Shown here: piece after piece, positions 1 to 8,406 of the stretch
Layout: each line of letters begins with the position of its first letter
Position numbering within the stretch: the stretch's first letter is position 1
Origin: an uncultured bacterium
Lineage (GTDB): Bacteria > Pseudomonadota > Alphaproteobacteria > Sphingomonadales > Sphingomonadaceae
DNA length: 64,000 nt
Assembly (NCBI GenBank): GCA_942636505.2
Contig: CALOGB020000056.1
Coordinates: 434,001-498,000, forward strand
Reading direction: 5' to 3'
The notes under the pieces: generated by a model
What the model saw: the letters and a program-made list of their open reading frames with translations, nothing else
Database searches by the model: none
Told to the model about the DNA's origin: nothing
Made by a program: the position numbers and the translations under genes

Positions 1-356
1 CGGGCGTCTACCTCACCCGCGTCGTCGACGTGAAGCAGAGCCAAGGCGAGACCTTCGTCGTCGTCGACGGCGGCCTCAACCACCAGCTCGCCGCCAGCGG
101 CAATTTCGGCACCGTCGTCCGCCGCAACTACCCGATCGCCGTCGCCGCGCGGATGGGCCACGCCTCGACCGAAACCGTCTCCGTCGTCGGTCCGCTCTGC
201 ACCCCGCTCGACCGGCTCGGCGACAAGGTTGCGCTTCCCCCCGTCCACGTCGGCGACCTTATCGCGATCTTCATGGCGGGCGCCTACGGGGCGAGCGCCA
301 GCCCGACCGCGTTTCTCGGGCATCCACCGGCGTCCGAGATCGTTACTGGTATATAA
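1..356 (+). CDS. PLP-dependent decarboxylase, exosortase A system-associated (C-terminal part)
   Basis: Only the last ~118 codons are inside the window; the reading frame is open from base 3. The segment looks like the C-terminal beta-domain of fold-type III PLP decarboxylases (ornithine/diaminopimelate/arginine type), including a GPLCTPLD stretch matching the family's GPxCDSxD active-site motif (around 192-215) and a closing G-x-YGASASPTAFLGHPP region. Its position directly upstream of the XrtA exopolysaccharide genes on the same strand matches the decarboxylase that usually opens such loci. The substrate is not known. The family call rests on the C-terminal third plus context, so the exact subfamily is an inference. 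Confidence 0.8.
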   Translation, partial: GVYLTRVVDVKQSQGETFVVVDGGLNHQLAASGNFGTVVRRNYPIAVAARMGHASTETVSVVGPLCTPLDRLGDKVALPPVHVGDLIAIFMAGAYGASASPTAFLGHPPASEIVTGI

Positions 357-496
357 GGCGCAGTTGCAGTGCCTTGGCGGGGCATGGTTACGGGGCGCTC
401 CTAACGCTATCTTCACCTGTTACTTGCATAGCGAAGGCTGAGTTAGCCGCCCGTCGGGCAACCGATGGACGGTGCGGCGCCAGGAGAAAGTTACCC

Positions 497-1141
497 ATGC
501 GTTCCGGATCTGTATCGAAATCCCTGCTGACCCTAGGCCTCGCCGCGACCACGCTCGGCGCGTGCACGACCGGCAGCACGCCGCCCGCACTGCCGCCCGC
601 CTCGTTCGTCGCGAAGCAGGAATTGCCGGGCGAGGAATATGTGATCGGCCCGCTCGATCAGCTCAACATCTTCGTCTGGCGCAATCCAGAGCTGTCGTCG
701 AAGGTCCAGGTGCGTCCCGATGGCCGGATCACGACGCCACTGATCAACGACCTGCCCGCGGTCGGCAAGACGCCCGCGATGCTCAGCGATGACATCAAGA
801 AGGCGCTGGGGGCCTATATCAAGGACCCGATCGTTTCGGTGATCGTCGAGAATTTCAGCGGCACCTACAGCCAGCAGGTCCGCATCGTCGGCGCGACCGA
901 GAAGCCCGCGTCGATCCCGTACCGCGCCAACATGACGTTGCTCGATGCGATGATAGCGGTCGGCGGGCTCAGCCAGTATGCGGCGGGCAACAAGGCACGG
1001 CTGGTGCGCTACGATCGCGCGACCGGCAAGCAGACCGAGTTCGGGTTGCAGATCAACAATCTGCTGAAGAAGGGCGATTCGTCGGCCAACGTCCGGCTCG
1101 CGCCGGGCGACGTGATCATCATCCCCGAATCGATGTTCTGA
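497..1141 (+). CDS. XrtA/PEP-CTERM system polysaccharide export lipoprotein (Wza-like)
   Basis: A 214-residue outer-membrane polysaccharide export protein. The frame is open further upstream, but the ATG at 497 has an AGGAG at 482-486 and begins a clear lipoprotein signal: hydrophobic stretch, then LGAC with Cys23 as lipidation site. Residues ~47-120 form the polysaccharide-export domain (opening EEYVIGPLDQLNIFVW) and ~125-210 an SLBB-like beta-grasp domain. Such proteins multimerise as the periplasmic/outer-membrane channel that exports exopolysaccharide. It lies 10 bases before the chain-length gene, so the two are probably co-transcribed. The 140-base gap before it shows no gene and may hold a promoter. 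Confidence 0.92.
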   Translation: MRSGSVSKSLLTLGLAATTLGACTTGSTPPALPPASFVAKQELPGEEYVIGPLDQLNIFVWRNPELSSKVQVRPDGRITTPLINDLPAVGKTPAMLSDDIKKALGAYIKDPIVSVIVENFSGTYSQQVRIVGATEKPASIPYRANMTLLDAMIAVGGLSQYAAGNKARLVRYDRATGKQTEFGLQINNLLKKGDSSANVRLAPGDVIIIPESMF

Positions 1142-1151
1142 GGCGATCGGG

Positions 1152-2675
1152 ATGAACGGGATCTACGACGAGGTGCGGATCGCGCTGCATGCGATCTGGA
1201 CGCGGCGCTGGCTGGCGCTCGCGGTGGCATGGGGCGTGTGCGTGCTCGGCTGGCTGGTCGTGTCGCAGATCTCGAGCCGCTACGATTCGACCGCGCGCGT
1301 GTTCGTGCAGATGCAGACGATCCTGCCCTCGGGTATGGATGGCGTGCCACAGGTCGCGCCGATGACGGTCGACACGATCCGCACGACGCTGATCTCCGCG
1401 GTGAACCTCGAAAAGGTCGTGCGCGGCACCGATCTCGCGAACACCTTGTCGAGCGACCGCGACGTCGCCGATCGCGTCGCGGCGCTGGCCCCGAACATCA
1501 AGATCGTGTCGCAACAGGATAACCTGTTCCAGATCACGACCAGCGCGGCGACCCCGAAGCTCGCACGCCAGATCACGCAGAAGCTGATCGACCTGTTCGT
1601 CGAGCAGAACCTCGCCGGCGATCGCTCGAAGACGACGCAGAGCCTGACCTTCCTCGACCAGCAGCTCGCCTCGCGCCAGAAGCAGCTCGCCGATGCCGAG
1701 GCCAAGCGTGCCGACTTCCAGAACCGCTATCTCGGTGCGCTGCCCGGCACGGGTTCGGTCAGCGACCGGATCAGCGCGGCGCGGTCGCAGATGTCGCAGG
1801 TCGACGGCGATCTCGCCGCCGCGCAGTCGAGCCTTGCCGCGGTCCAGGGCCAGATGGCCGGGACGCCGGCGACGGTCGCAGGGACGGGGGGCGTCGCTGG
1901 CGCGGCCGGGCCGGCACGCGCACGGCTTCAGGCGATCCAGGGTCAGCTCGCCGATGCCCGCGCGCGCGGCTATACCGAGAACCACCCCGACGTGATCGCG
2001 CTGAAGAGCCAGCTCGCATCGGCCACCGCGGCCGCGCGCAGCGAGCCGCTGGCAGGCGGCAGTGCAGGGGGCAGCGCGCAGAACCCGCTCTACGCGTCGC
2101 TCCAGTCGATGGTCGCGGATCGCACCGCCACGGTCGCCTCGTTGCGGATGCGGCGGAGCCAGTTGCAGGGCGACCTCGACCTGCTCAATTCGAAGCTGTC
2201 GGGCGATCCCGAAGTCGCCGCCGAACAGGGCTCGATCGATCGCGATTATCAGGTGCTGAAGGACCAGTACGACGCGCTGCTCAAACAGCGCGAGCAGACC
2301 GCGATCGTCGGCCAGGCGCAGTCGCAGAGCGATCACGTGAAGTTCAGCGTGATCGATCCGCCGACGATGCCGAGCAAGCCGAGCGCGCCGAACAGATTGC
2401 TGCTACTCACGGGGGTTCTGATCGCGGGACTCGCGGCGGGAATCGGTGCGGCCTTCGCGATGGGGCAGCTGCGATCCACGTTCGCGACGACCGCGCGGCT
2501 CGAAAAGGCGGCAGGCATGCCGGTGATCGGGTCGATCGGCGAAGTGGTGACGCGTGTGCAATCCGGCCAGCGTCGGCACAAGTTGAAGATGTTCCTGGGC
2601 GGTACGGCCGCACTGGGCGTCGCCTATGTCCTGTTGCTGGGGGTAGAGATCCTCCAGCGCGGACTGGCGGCATAG
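1152..2675 (+). CDS. XrtA system polysaccharide chain-length determinant (Wzz/GNVR type)
   Basis: 507-residue polysaccharide co-polymerase. A transmembrane helix at ~19-40, a long Ala/Gln-rich coiled-coil periplasmic region (~170-390), a second helix at ~414-438 and a third near 480-499 fit the PEP-CTERM chain-length family. The C-terminal helices bring it back to the cytoplasm, where it would contact the tyrosine autokinase encoded 4 bases downstream. It would set polymer length and couple synthesis to export through the lipoprotein upstream. No BY-kinase domain is fused here; the kinase is a separate gene. Confidence 0.9.
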   Translation: MNGIYDEVRIALHAIWTRRWLALAVAWGVCVLGWLVVSQISSRYDSTARVFVQMQTILPSGMDGVPQVAPMTVDTIRTTLISAVNLEKVVRGTDLANTLSSDRDVADRVAALAPNIKIVSQQDNLFQITTSAATPKLARQITQKLIDLFVEQNLAGDRSKTTQSLTFLDQQLASRQKQLADAEAKRADFQNRYLGALPGTGSVSDRISAARSQMSQVDGDLAAAQSSLAAVQGQMAGTPATVAGTGGVAGAAGPARARLQAIQGQLADARARGYTENHPDVIALKSQLASATAAARSEPLAGGSAGGSAQNPLYASLQSMVADRTATVASLRMRRSQLQGDLDLLNSKLSGDPEVAAEQGSIDRDYQVLKDQYDALLKQREQTAIVGQAQSQSDHVKFSVIDPPTMPSKPSAPNRLLLLTGVLIAGLAAGIGAAFAMGQLRSTFATTARLEKAAGMPVIGSIGEVVTRVQSGQRRHKLKMFLGGTAALGVAYVLLLGVEILQRGLAA

Positions 2676-2679
2676 GGGG

Positions 2680-3762
2680 ATGACCGTGACGAAGCCTGAT
2701 CGCGAACCCTCGCTGCTCGAACGAGCGGCCAAGGTGTATGATTTCAACGCGCACGCCCGGCTGCGCGGTACCGTCGTGCCGACTCCGCCGCAGGTCGACG
2801 CGCCCCCGGTTGCGCCCGTGGTCCCGCCCGTCGTCGAGGTGCCGGAGACCGAGTCGCCGAAGCTTGAAACGCCGGTCGAAGAAACGCCTGTTGCGGCGTC
2901 TGCGCCGGTATCCGAGGCCGAGCCGTCGCACGAATTCGTCGACCCCACCTTCCTAGCGATCCCGGAAGAACTGCGCGCACCGGTCGGTGACGAGCTTCCC
3001 GACGAATTCTACCTGCCCGACGAAGCATCCGACACCGTGCGGATCGATCGCGGGATGCTGGCGGCGAACGGCATGATCGTCCCCGGTGCGCCCGTTGGCC
3101 CGCTTGCTGAGGAGTTCCGGCTGATCAAGCGGCAGTTGCTGATCACCGGCGCGCGGATCGCGGAGAGCGGGAGCCCCGACAAGGCGCGGATGATCCTGGT
3201 CTGCTCGGCGCGCCCCGGCGACGGCAAGACGTTCTGCGCGATCAACCTCGCGCTTTCGATCGCCGCCGAGCGTGATACCGAAGTGCTGCTGGTCGATGCC
3301 GACGTCGCCAAGCCCGATGTCGTCGCGCAGCTCGGCCTCACCGATGGCCCCGGACTGCTCGATGCGCTGGGCGATACCCGGATCGACGTCGAGGATCTCG
3401 TCATTCAGACCGACGTGCCGCATCTCTCGATCCTGCCTGCCGGGTCCAAGACCAGCATGGATACCGAACTGCTCGCCAGCGCGCGGACCAAGTCGGTGAT
3501 CGCGCGCCTGCTCGAGGCCAATCCGCGCCGCGTCGTGATCTTCGATTCTCCGCCTGCGCTGGCGGCGTCGCCGGCATCGGTGCTGGCGATGCGAGTAGGG
3601 CAGGTGATGCTCGTCGTCCGCGCCGACCACACGCCCGAGAACGAACTGCGTGCCGCAGTGAATCTCCTCGACGGATGCGAGCATATCCAACTCGTGCTGA
3701 ACGCCGTGTCGTTCGTCCAGGGCGGTGCGCGGTTCGGCAGCTATTACGGGCATGCGTCGTGA
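2680..3762 (+). CDS. XrtA-associated tyrosine autokinase (BY-kinase)
   Basis: 360 residues. The N-terminal ~130 residues are Pro/Glu/Val-rich and probably disordered; the rest is a P-loop BY-kinase domain. Visible motifs: Walker A SARPGDGKT (176-184), Walker A' LLVDAD (203-208), Walker B VVIFDSPP (285-292). BY-kinases normally end in a tyrosine cluster; here the tail has only Tyr355-Tyr356 in FGSYYGHAS, a short cluster that fits the small XrtA-type kinases. Phosphorylation cycling would control chain-length protein assembly. The stop overlaps the next start (TGATG at 3760-3764). Confidence 0.92.
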   Translation: MTVTKPDREPSLLERAAKVYDFNAHARLRGTVVPTPPQVDAPPVAPVVPPVVEVPETESPKLETPVEETPVAASAPVSEAEPSHEFVDPTFLAIPEELRAPVGDELPDEFYLPDEASDTVRIDRGMLAANGMIVPGAPVGPLAEEFRLIKRQLLITGARIAESGSPDKARMILVCSARPGDGKTFCAINLALSIAAERDTEVLLVDADVAKPDVVAQLGLTDGPGLLDALGDTRIDVEDLVIQTDVPHLSILPAGSKTSMDTELLASARTKSVIARLLEANPRRVVIFDSPPALAASPASVLAMRVGQVMLVVRADHTPENELRAAVNLLDGCEHIQLVLNAVSFVQGGARFGSYYGHAS

Positions 3763-5438
3763 TGCGGACACTGCACACCAGGCGTATGGCGCGGAAGCTG
3801 GCGTTGACCGCCGGCGGTTGCGTGCTCGCGTCACTGCCCGTCACGCCGGTCGTCGCGCAGGCCGATCTGCCGACGCAGCCCGCGCAATCGTCGCGCCGCA
3901 TCACGATCAATCCGTATGTCGAGGCAAACCAGACGCTGTCCGCCGATCTCAACGGCGGCGACGTGCTGACCTATACCAGCCTCGCCGCTGGCATCGACGC
4001 GGCGGTCCAGACCCAGCGTATCTCGGGCCAAGTCAGCTATCGGTACGAGCATCGATTCGGCTGGGGCGATCGTCTCGGCGACGACGACATCCATTCGGGC
4101 CTCGCGCGCGTCGATGCCCGCGTCACGCCGAACCTCACGCTGGAGGCCGCCGGTATCGCCACCCGGTCGCGCTCCGATATCCGCGGCGCGGCGCCGGGCG
4201 TCCTCGTCGGCAATGTCAGCAACGTCAGCCAGATCTATTCGGTCTATGCCGGCCCCAGCTTCACCAGCAACGCCGGCCCGGTGACGCTGAACGCGAACTA
4301 CCGGCTCGGCTATACCAAGGTCGATACGCCGACGTTCGGCGATGCGGGTCTGGGCGGGCAACGGCTCGATTATTACGACGATTCGATCGGCAACACCGTG
4401 ACCGCGAGCGCGTCGGTGCGCCCCGGTGCGATCGCGCCGTTCGGGCTCACGGTCAGCGGCGCTTACGACCGCGAGACCGCCAGCCAGTTGAAGCAGCGGT
4501 ACGAGGGCTATTACGGCCGCGGCGACATACTCCAGCCGATCTCGCCCTATGTCGCGCTCACCGCCGGCGTCGGTTACGAGAAGATCGAGACGAGCCAGAA
4601 GGATCCGGTCGTCGACGCGACCGGCACGCCCGTGCTCGATCGCGACGGTCGCTTCGTCACCAACGAGGCATCGCCGCGCCGCGTCGCCTACCGCACCGAC
4701 GGCATCTATTACGACGCCGGCGTCGTCTGGCGTCCCAATCGCCGGACCTCGGTGGAGGGGCATGTCGGGCGCCGCTACGGATCGCTCAGCTACACCGGCA
4801 CTGCGACCTATCAGGCATCGGACTCCGTCGGCCTCGCGGTCAACGTGTATGACGGCGTGCAGACCTTCGGCCGTCAGCTCCGGACCGGCATCGGCAATTT
4901 GCCGACCAGCTTCCTGAGCGGCAACCAGCAGGGTTTCGGCCAGCAGTTCAATGGCTGCGTGTTCGGCTCCACCGGTGCGCAACCGGGCGGCTGCCTCAAC
5001 GACGTGTTCCAGTCGATCTCGACCGCCAGCTACCGCGCACGCGGGATCGACGGCGTGATCTCCGCCACGCGCGGGCGTTCCACCTGGGGCGCGGGCATCG
5101 GCTATGCCAACCGCAAGCTTTATGCGCCGCGGCTCGCGCCCGGCTTGGTCGTCGCGGGTCTCGACGACGAAAGCTATTACGGCCAGCTCTTCTACACGCG
5201 CAGGCTGACCCCGGTTTCGGGCGTCAACGCCGACCTGTTCGTGAATTATTACGACAGCGGCGTCGACGACATCACCGGCGATACCGGCGTGTGGTCTTAC
5301 GGCGGGACGGGGACATATTTTCACAATTTCGGGCGTCTCGGCACCACCGCGTCGCTCGGGCTTTACAGCTTCAAGGTCGGCGACCTCGACAGCGACTGGT
5401 CGGCGCAGGCGCTGATCGGTGCGCGGTACCAGTTCTGA
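3762..5438 (+). CDS. PEP-CTERM system-associated outer-membrane beta-barrel protein (TIGR03016-like)
   Basis: 558 residues from the ATG at 3762, which overlaps the kinase stop by one base; an ATG eight codons later is an alternative. An N-terminal signal peptide ends near VVAQA. The rest is rich in alternating aromatic/polar strands (many Tyr, Gly, Asn, Asp) and ends in ARYQF, a terminal Phe typical of outer-membrane barrels. Its place between the autokinase and the ATPase matches the TIGR03016 protein of XrtA loci. A likely role is as the outer-membrane secretin-like or porin-like partner in polymer export, but its biochemical function is not established. Confidence 0.85.
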   Translation: MRTLHTRRMARKLALTAGGCVLASLPVTPVVAQADLPTQPAQSSRRITINPYVEANQTLSADLNGGDVLTYTSLAAGIDAAVQTQRISGQVSYRYEHRFGWGDRLGDDDIHSGLARVDARVTPNLTLEAAGIATRSRSDIRGAAPGVLVGNVSNVSQIYSVYAGPSFTSNAGPVTLNANYRLGYTKVDTPTFGDAGLGGQRLDYYDDSIGNTVTASASVRPGAIAPFGLTVSGAYDRETASQLKQRYEGYYGRGDILQPISPYVALTAGVGYEKIETSQKDPVVDATGTPVLDRDGRFVTNEASPRRVAYRTDGIYYDAGVVWRPNRRTSVEGHVGRRYGSLSYTGTATYQASDSVGLAVNVYDGVQTFGRQLRTGIGNLPTSFLSGNQQGFGQQFNGCVFGSTGAQPGGCLNDVFQSISTASYRARGIDGVISATRGRSTWGAGIGYANRKLYAPRLAPGLVVAGLDDESYYGQLFYTRRLTPVSGVNADLFVNYYDSGVDDITGDTGVWSYGGTGTYFHNFGRLGTTASLGLYSFKVGDLDSDWSAQALIGARYQF

Positions 5439-5451
5439 AGGCGAGCAGCTT

Positions 5452-6525
5452 ATGTACGATGAACATTATGGACTGACGGGTCGGCCTTTCCAGCTCACCC
5501 CCGATCCCAAATTCTGGTTCGAGACCGCCACCCACCGCAAGGCGATGGCGTATCTCGGCTATGGTCTGGCGCAGGGCGAGGGCTTCATCGTCATCACCGG
5601 CGATATCGGCGCGGGCAAGACGACGCTCGTCGGTCACCTGATGGACACGATCGATCTTCAGCGACTGAACGCGATCAAGCTCGTCTCGACCGCGATCGAG
5701 GCGGACGACCTGCTGCGGATCGTTGCTACCGACCTGCAGGTCGATCCGGCCGGGCTGAGCAAGGCCGAACTGCTGACCGCGATCGAGCGCGGGCTGCACG
5801 CGGTCGCGCGGACCGGCAAGCGGACGCTGTTGATCGTCGACGAGGCGCAGGCCTTGCCCGTCGATGCGCTCGAAGAACTGCGGATGCTGTCGAACTTCCA
5901 GGCCGGCGGCCACGCGCTGCTGCAGATCGTCCTGCTCGGCCAGCCCGAGTTCCGCGATCGCCTCCACGGCTCGGAGCGTCTCGAACAGCTCCGCCAGCGC
6001 GTGATCGCGATCCACCATCTCGATCCGATGGAGGAGCATGAGGTCTCCGACTATCTCGCGCACCGCCTGACGGTGGTCGGCTGGACGGGGAACCCCGATT
6101 TTACCGAGGACGCGTTCGCGGCGTTCTTCACCGGGTCGGCCGGCGTGCCGCGTCGCCTGAACCAGCTTGCCGGGCGGGTGATGCTGCACGCGGCGATCGA
6201 CGACCTGACGGTGATCGACGGCGATACGGTACGGGCGGTGCAACGTGACCTTGAGGGCGACCTGCCAATGATCGCGCAGGATCGGGGAAAAGGTGCGCAT
6301 AACGCGCACGAACCGCGCGAACCCGTGTCCACGCCGCGTGTCGACACGCCGAGCACCGATCCTGCGGTCGAGGAGCGGCTCGCTGAGCTCGAGGCGCGGG
6401 TGGACATTCAGGACAAGGCGCTACGTCGCGTGCTGACGCTGCTGGTCGACTGGGTCGAGGGCGACGATACCAAGCCCGAATACGCGCCGATTCGCGGTGT
6501 GGCCGCCTGGCACGATGCTGCCTGA
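5452..6525 (+). CDS. XrtA/PEP-CTERM system-associated ATPase (ExeA/GspA-like)
   Basis: 357-residue AAA ATPase beginning MYDEHYGLTGRPFQLTPDP, the characteristic ExeA/GspA-type N-terminus. Walker A is GDIGAGKT (51-58) and Walker B is LLIVDEAQAL. The C-terminal ~80 residues are low complexity and then a short coiled coil (~310-340). An in-frame start 11 codons earlier overlaps the spacer, but the ATG at 5452 gives the conserved N-terminus. ExeA proteins couple ATP hydrolysis to secretin assembly; in XrtA loci the partner is thought to be the export machinery encoded upstream. 13 bases separate it from the barrel gene. Confidence 0.9.
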   Translation: MYDEHYGLTGRPFQLTPDPKFWFETATHRKAMAYLGYGLAQGEGFIVITGDIGAGKTTLVGHLMDTIDLQRLNAIKLVSTAIEADDLLRIVATDLQVDPAGLSKAELLTAIERGLHAVARTGKRTLLIVDEAQALPVDALEELRMLSNFQAGGHALLQIVLLGQPEFRDRLHGSERLEQLRQRVIAIHHLDPMEEHEVSDYLAHRLTVVGWTGNPDFTEDAFAAFFTGSAGVPRRLNQLAGRVMLHAAIDDLTVIDGDTVRAVQRDLEGDLPMIAQDRGKGAHNAHEPREPVSTPRVDTPSTDPAVEERLAELEARVDIQDKALRRVLTLLVDWVEGDDTKPEYAPIRGVAAWHDAA

Positions 6526-6526
6526 C

Positions 6527-7372
6527 ATGCCTGTTCTCAATGGCATGTCGGTCGATGTTGAGGACTGGTTCCAGGTCGGCGCGTTCGAAAAGGTGATCGA
6601 CAAGGCCGACTGGGACTCGCTCCAGCCGCGCGTCGAGGCCAACACCGACGCCGTCCTCGCCCTATTTGCCGAGCGCGACACGAAGGCAACGTTCTTCACT
6701 TTAGGCTGGGTAGCCCACCGTTACCCCGCCCTGATCCGCCGCATCGTCAACGCCGGACATGAGGTTGCCAGTCACGGCTGGGACCACCAACGCGTCTTCA
6801 CGATGACGCCGGACGTGTTTCGCGCCGACCTCACACGTGCTCGGACGGCGATCGAGAACGCGGCGGGGACGAAGGTAACGGGGTATCGCGCGCCGAGCTT
6901 CTCGATCGACCAGCGCACGCCTTGGGCGCACGTCGAACTTGCCGAGGCGGGCTATGCCTATTCCTCGAGCGTCGCTCCGGTGAAGCATGATCATTACGGC
7001 TGGCTCGATGCGCCGCGCTACGGGTTCAAGCCGCTCGCGGACAGCGCCTTGATCGAAGTCCCGGTGACGGTCGCCAAGTTCGGCGAGCGCAAGCTGGCCA
7101 CTGGCGGCGGATTCTTCCGGCTGCTCCCGGCGGCGATCACCGATCTCGCGGTGCGTCAGGTCAATCGCGAAGACCGCCCGGCGATGTTCTACTTCCACCC
7201 TTGGGAAATCGACCCCGCACAGCCGCGGGTCCAGGCGGCACCGATGCGGTCGAAGATCCGCCATTATTCGCGACTCGGCGCGATGGCCGGCAAGCTGAGG
7301 GGGTTGCTCGACCGGCACGAATGGGGTCGTGTGGATACGGTCGTCGCACGCGAAGCGGCCCGGCTGGCGTGA
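6527..7372 (+). CDS. XrtA system polysaccharide deacetylase (NodB-type with DUF3473)
   Basis: 281 residues from the ATG at 6527, one base after the ATPase stop; an ATG at 6515 is also in frame. The NodB core is visible: SVDVEDWFQ with the metal/base Asp pair near the start, then ASHGWDHQRV with the histidine of the metal site. The C-terminal FYFHPWEIDPAQPR region is the DUF3473 tail found on XrtA-associated deacetylases. It would de-N-acetylate sugars of the exopolysaccharide. The stop overlaps the next start as GTGA. Confidence 0.9.
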   Translation: MPVLNGMSVDVEDWFQVGAFEKVIDKADWDSLQPRVEANTDAVLALFAERDTKATFFTLGWVAHRYPALIRRIVNAGHEVASHGWDHQRVFTMTPDVFRADLTRARTAIENAAGTKVTGYRAPSFSIDQRTPWAHVELAEAGYAYSSSVAPVKHDHYGWLDAPRYGFKPLADSALIEVPVTVAKFGERKLATGGGFFRLLPAAITDLAVRQVNREDRPAMFYFHPWEIDPAQPRVQAAPMRSKIRHYSRLGAMAGKLRGLLDRHEWGRVDTVVAREAARLA

Positions 7373-8406
7373 CCGCGCCGATGCCTGCCGGCGTGCGCGA
7401 AGTCGTCCTTCGCGATTCGGCCGAGTGCGCGCGGATCACGGCGTTCGTCGAGGCTAGCGACGAGGCCACGCCGTTCCACCTCCCGGCCTGGAGCCTCGCG
7501 GTGCAGGATGGCTGCGGCCAGCGTGCGCACTATCTGGTGTCGGAAAGCGAAGGCGCGATCAACGGCGTGCTGCCATTGACCAAGATGCGTTCGCCGTTGT
7601 TCGGGCGTGCGCTGGTGTCGACCGGGTTCGGCGTCGATGGCGGCATCTTGGGTGGCGCGGTCGAATCGCTGTCGGCGGGGGCTTGGAACCTCGCGCTGCG
7701 GATCGGCTGCCCTTCGGTAGAATTGCGCGGCGGTCCTGCGCCGATCGGCTGGGATAGCGATGACACCAGCTATCTCGGCTTCGTTCGCGATCTGGCGGCG
7801 GACGACGATGCGGAACTGCTCGCGATCCCCCGGAAGCAGCGTGCTGAAGTCCGCCGCGCGCTCGGCTTCGACCTTGAGATCGTGACCGGCAACGACCGGG
7901 CAATGCTGGCCGAGCATTACCGCGTCTATGCGAAGTCGGTTCGTAATCTTGGCACACCGGTTTTTCCGGCCAAGCTTTTTCGCAGCGTTGCGAGCGTGAT
8001 GGACGCTGATGTTCTCACCGTTCGACATGAGGGCAGGGCGGTCGCCAGCGTCCTGAGCCTGTATTTCAACGGCACGGTCTATCCCTATTGGGGCGGCGGG
8101 ACCGACGCGGCGCGAGGATTGCGCGCCAACGACCGGATGTATTTCGCGCTGATGGCGCATGCCCGTGCTCGCGGCTGCACGCGGTTCGATTTCGGCCGTT
8201 CGAAGACCGGCACGGGGGCGGCGGCGTTCAAGAAGAACTGGGGCTTTACGCCCGAACCGCGGCTCTATGCCAAGCGCAGCAATGGACCGGCGCGCGAGGT
8301 GAATCCGCTAAACCCGAAATACGCGCTGATGGTGCGGACGTGGAAGAAGCTTCCGCTATGGGCGGCCAACGCAGCAGGACCGTGGATTTCCCGAGGCCTG
8401 GGGTGA
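7369..8406 (+). CDS. FemAB-family XrtA/PEP-CTERM-associated acyltransferase
   Basis: 345 residues from a GTG at 7369 that overlaps the deacetylase stop (GTGA); an ATG at 7381 could also serve. The protein looks like a GNAT-fold FemAB acyltransferase, with the conserved closing section FDFGRSKTGTGAAAFKKNWGF near 270-290. FemAB proteins transfer aminoacyl groups from charged tRNA; the acceptor in XrtA systems is unknown. It sits in the standard position between deacetylase and glycosyltransferase, and overlaps the next gene by four bases, which suggests translational coupling. Confidence 0.87.
   Translation: MTAPMPAGVREVVLRDSAECARITAFVEASDEATPFHLPAWSLAVQDGCGQRAHYLVSESEGAINGVLPLTKMRSPLFGRALVSTGFGVDGGILGGAVESLSAGAWNLALRIGCPSVELRGGPAPIGWDSDDTSYLGFVRDLAADDDAELLAIPRKQRAEVRRALGFDLEIVTGNDRAMLAEHYRVYAKSVRNLGTPVFPAKLFRSVASVMDADVLTVRHEGRAVASVLSLYFNGTVYPYWGGGTDAARGLRANDRMYFALMAHARARGCTRFDFGRSKTGTGAAAFKKNWGFTPEPRLYAKRSNGPAREVNPLNPKYALMVRTWKKLPLWAANAAGPWISRGLG

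Noticed and set aside
1119..2336. 405-codon open frame on the minus strand
   Set aside because: Antisense to the chain-length gene; Arg/Ala/Asp-rich shadow of GC-rich coding sequence with no family likeness.
3831..5324. 497-codon open frame on the minus strand
   Set aside because: Antisense to the outer-membrane barrel gene, which has a signal peptide and terminal Phe; the reverse frame has no recognisable motif.
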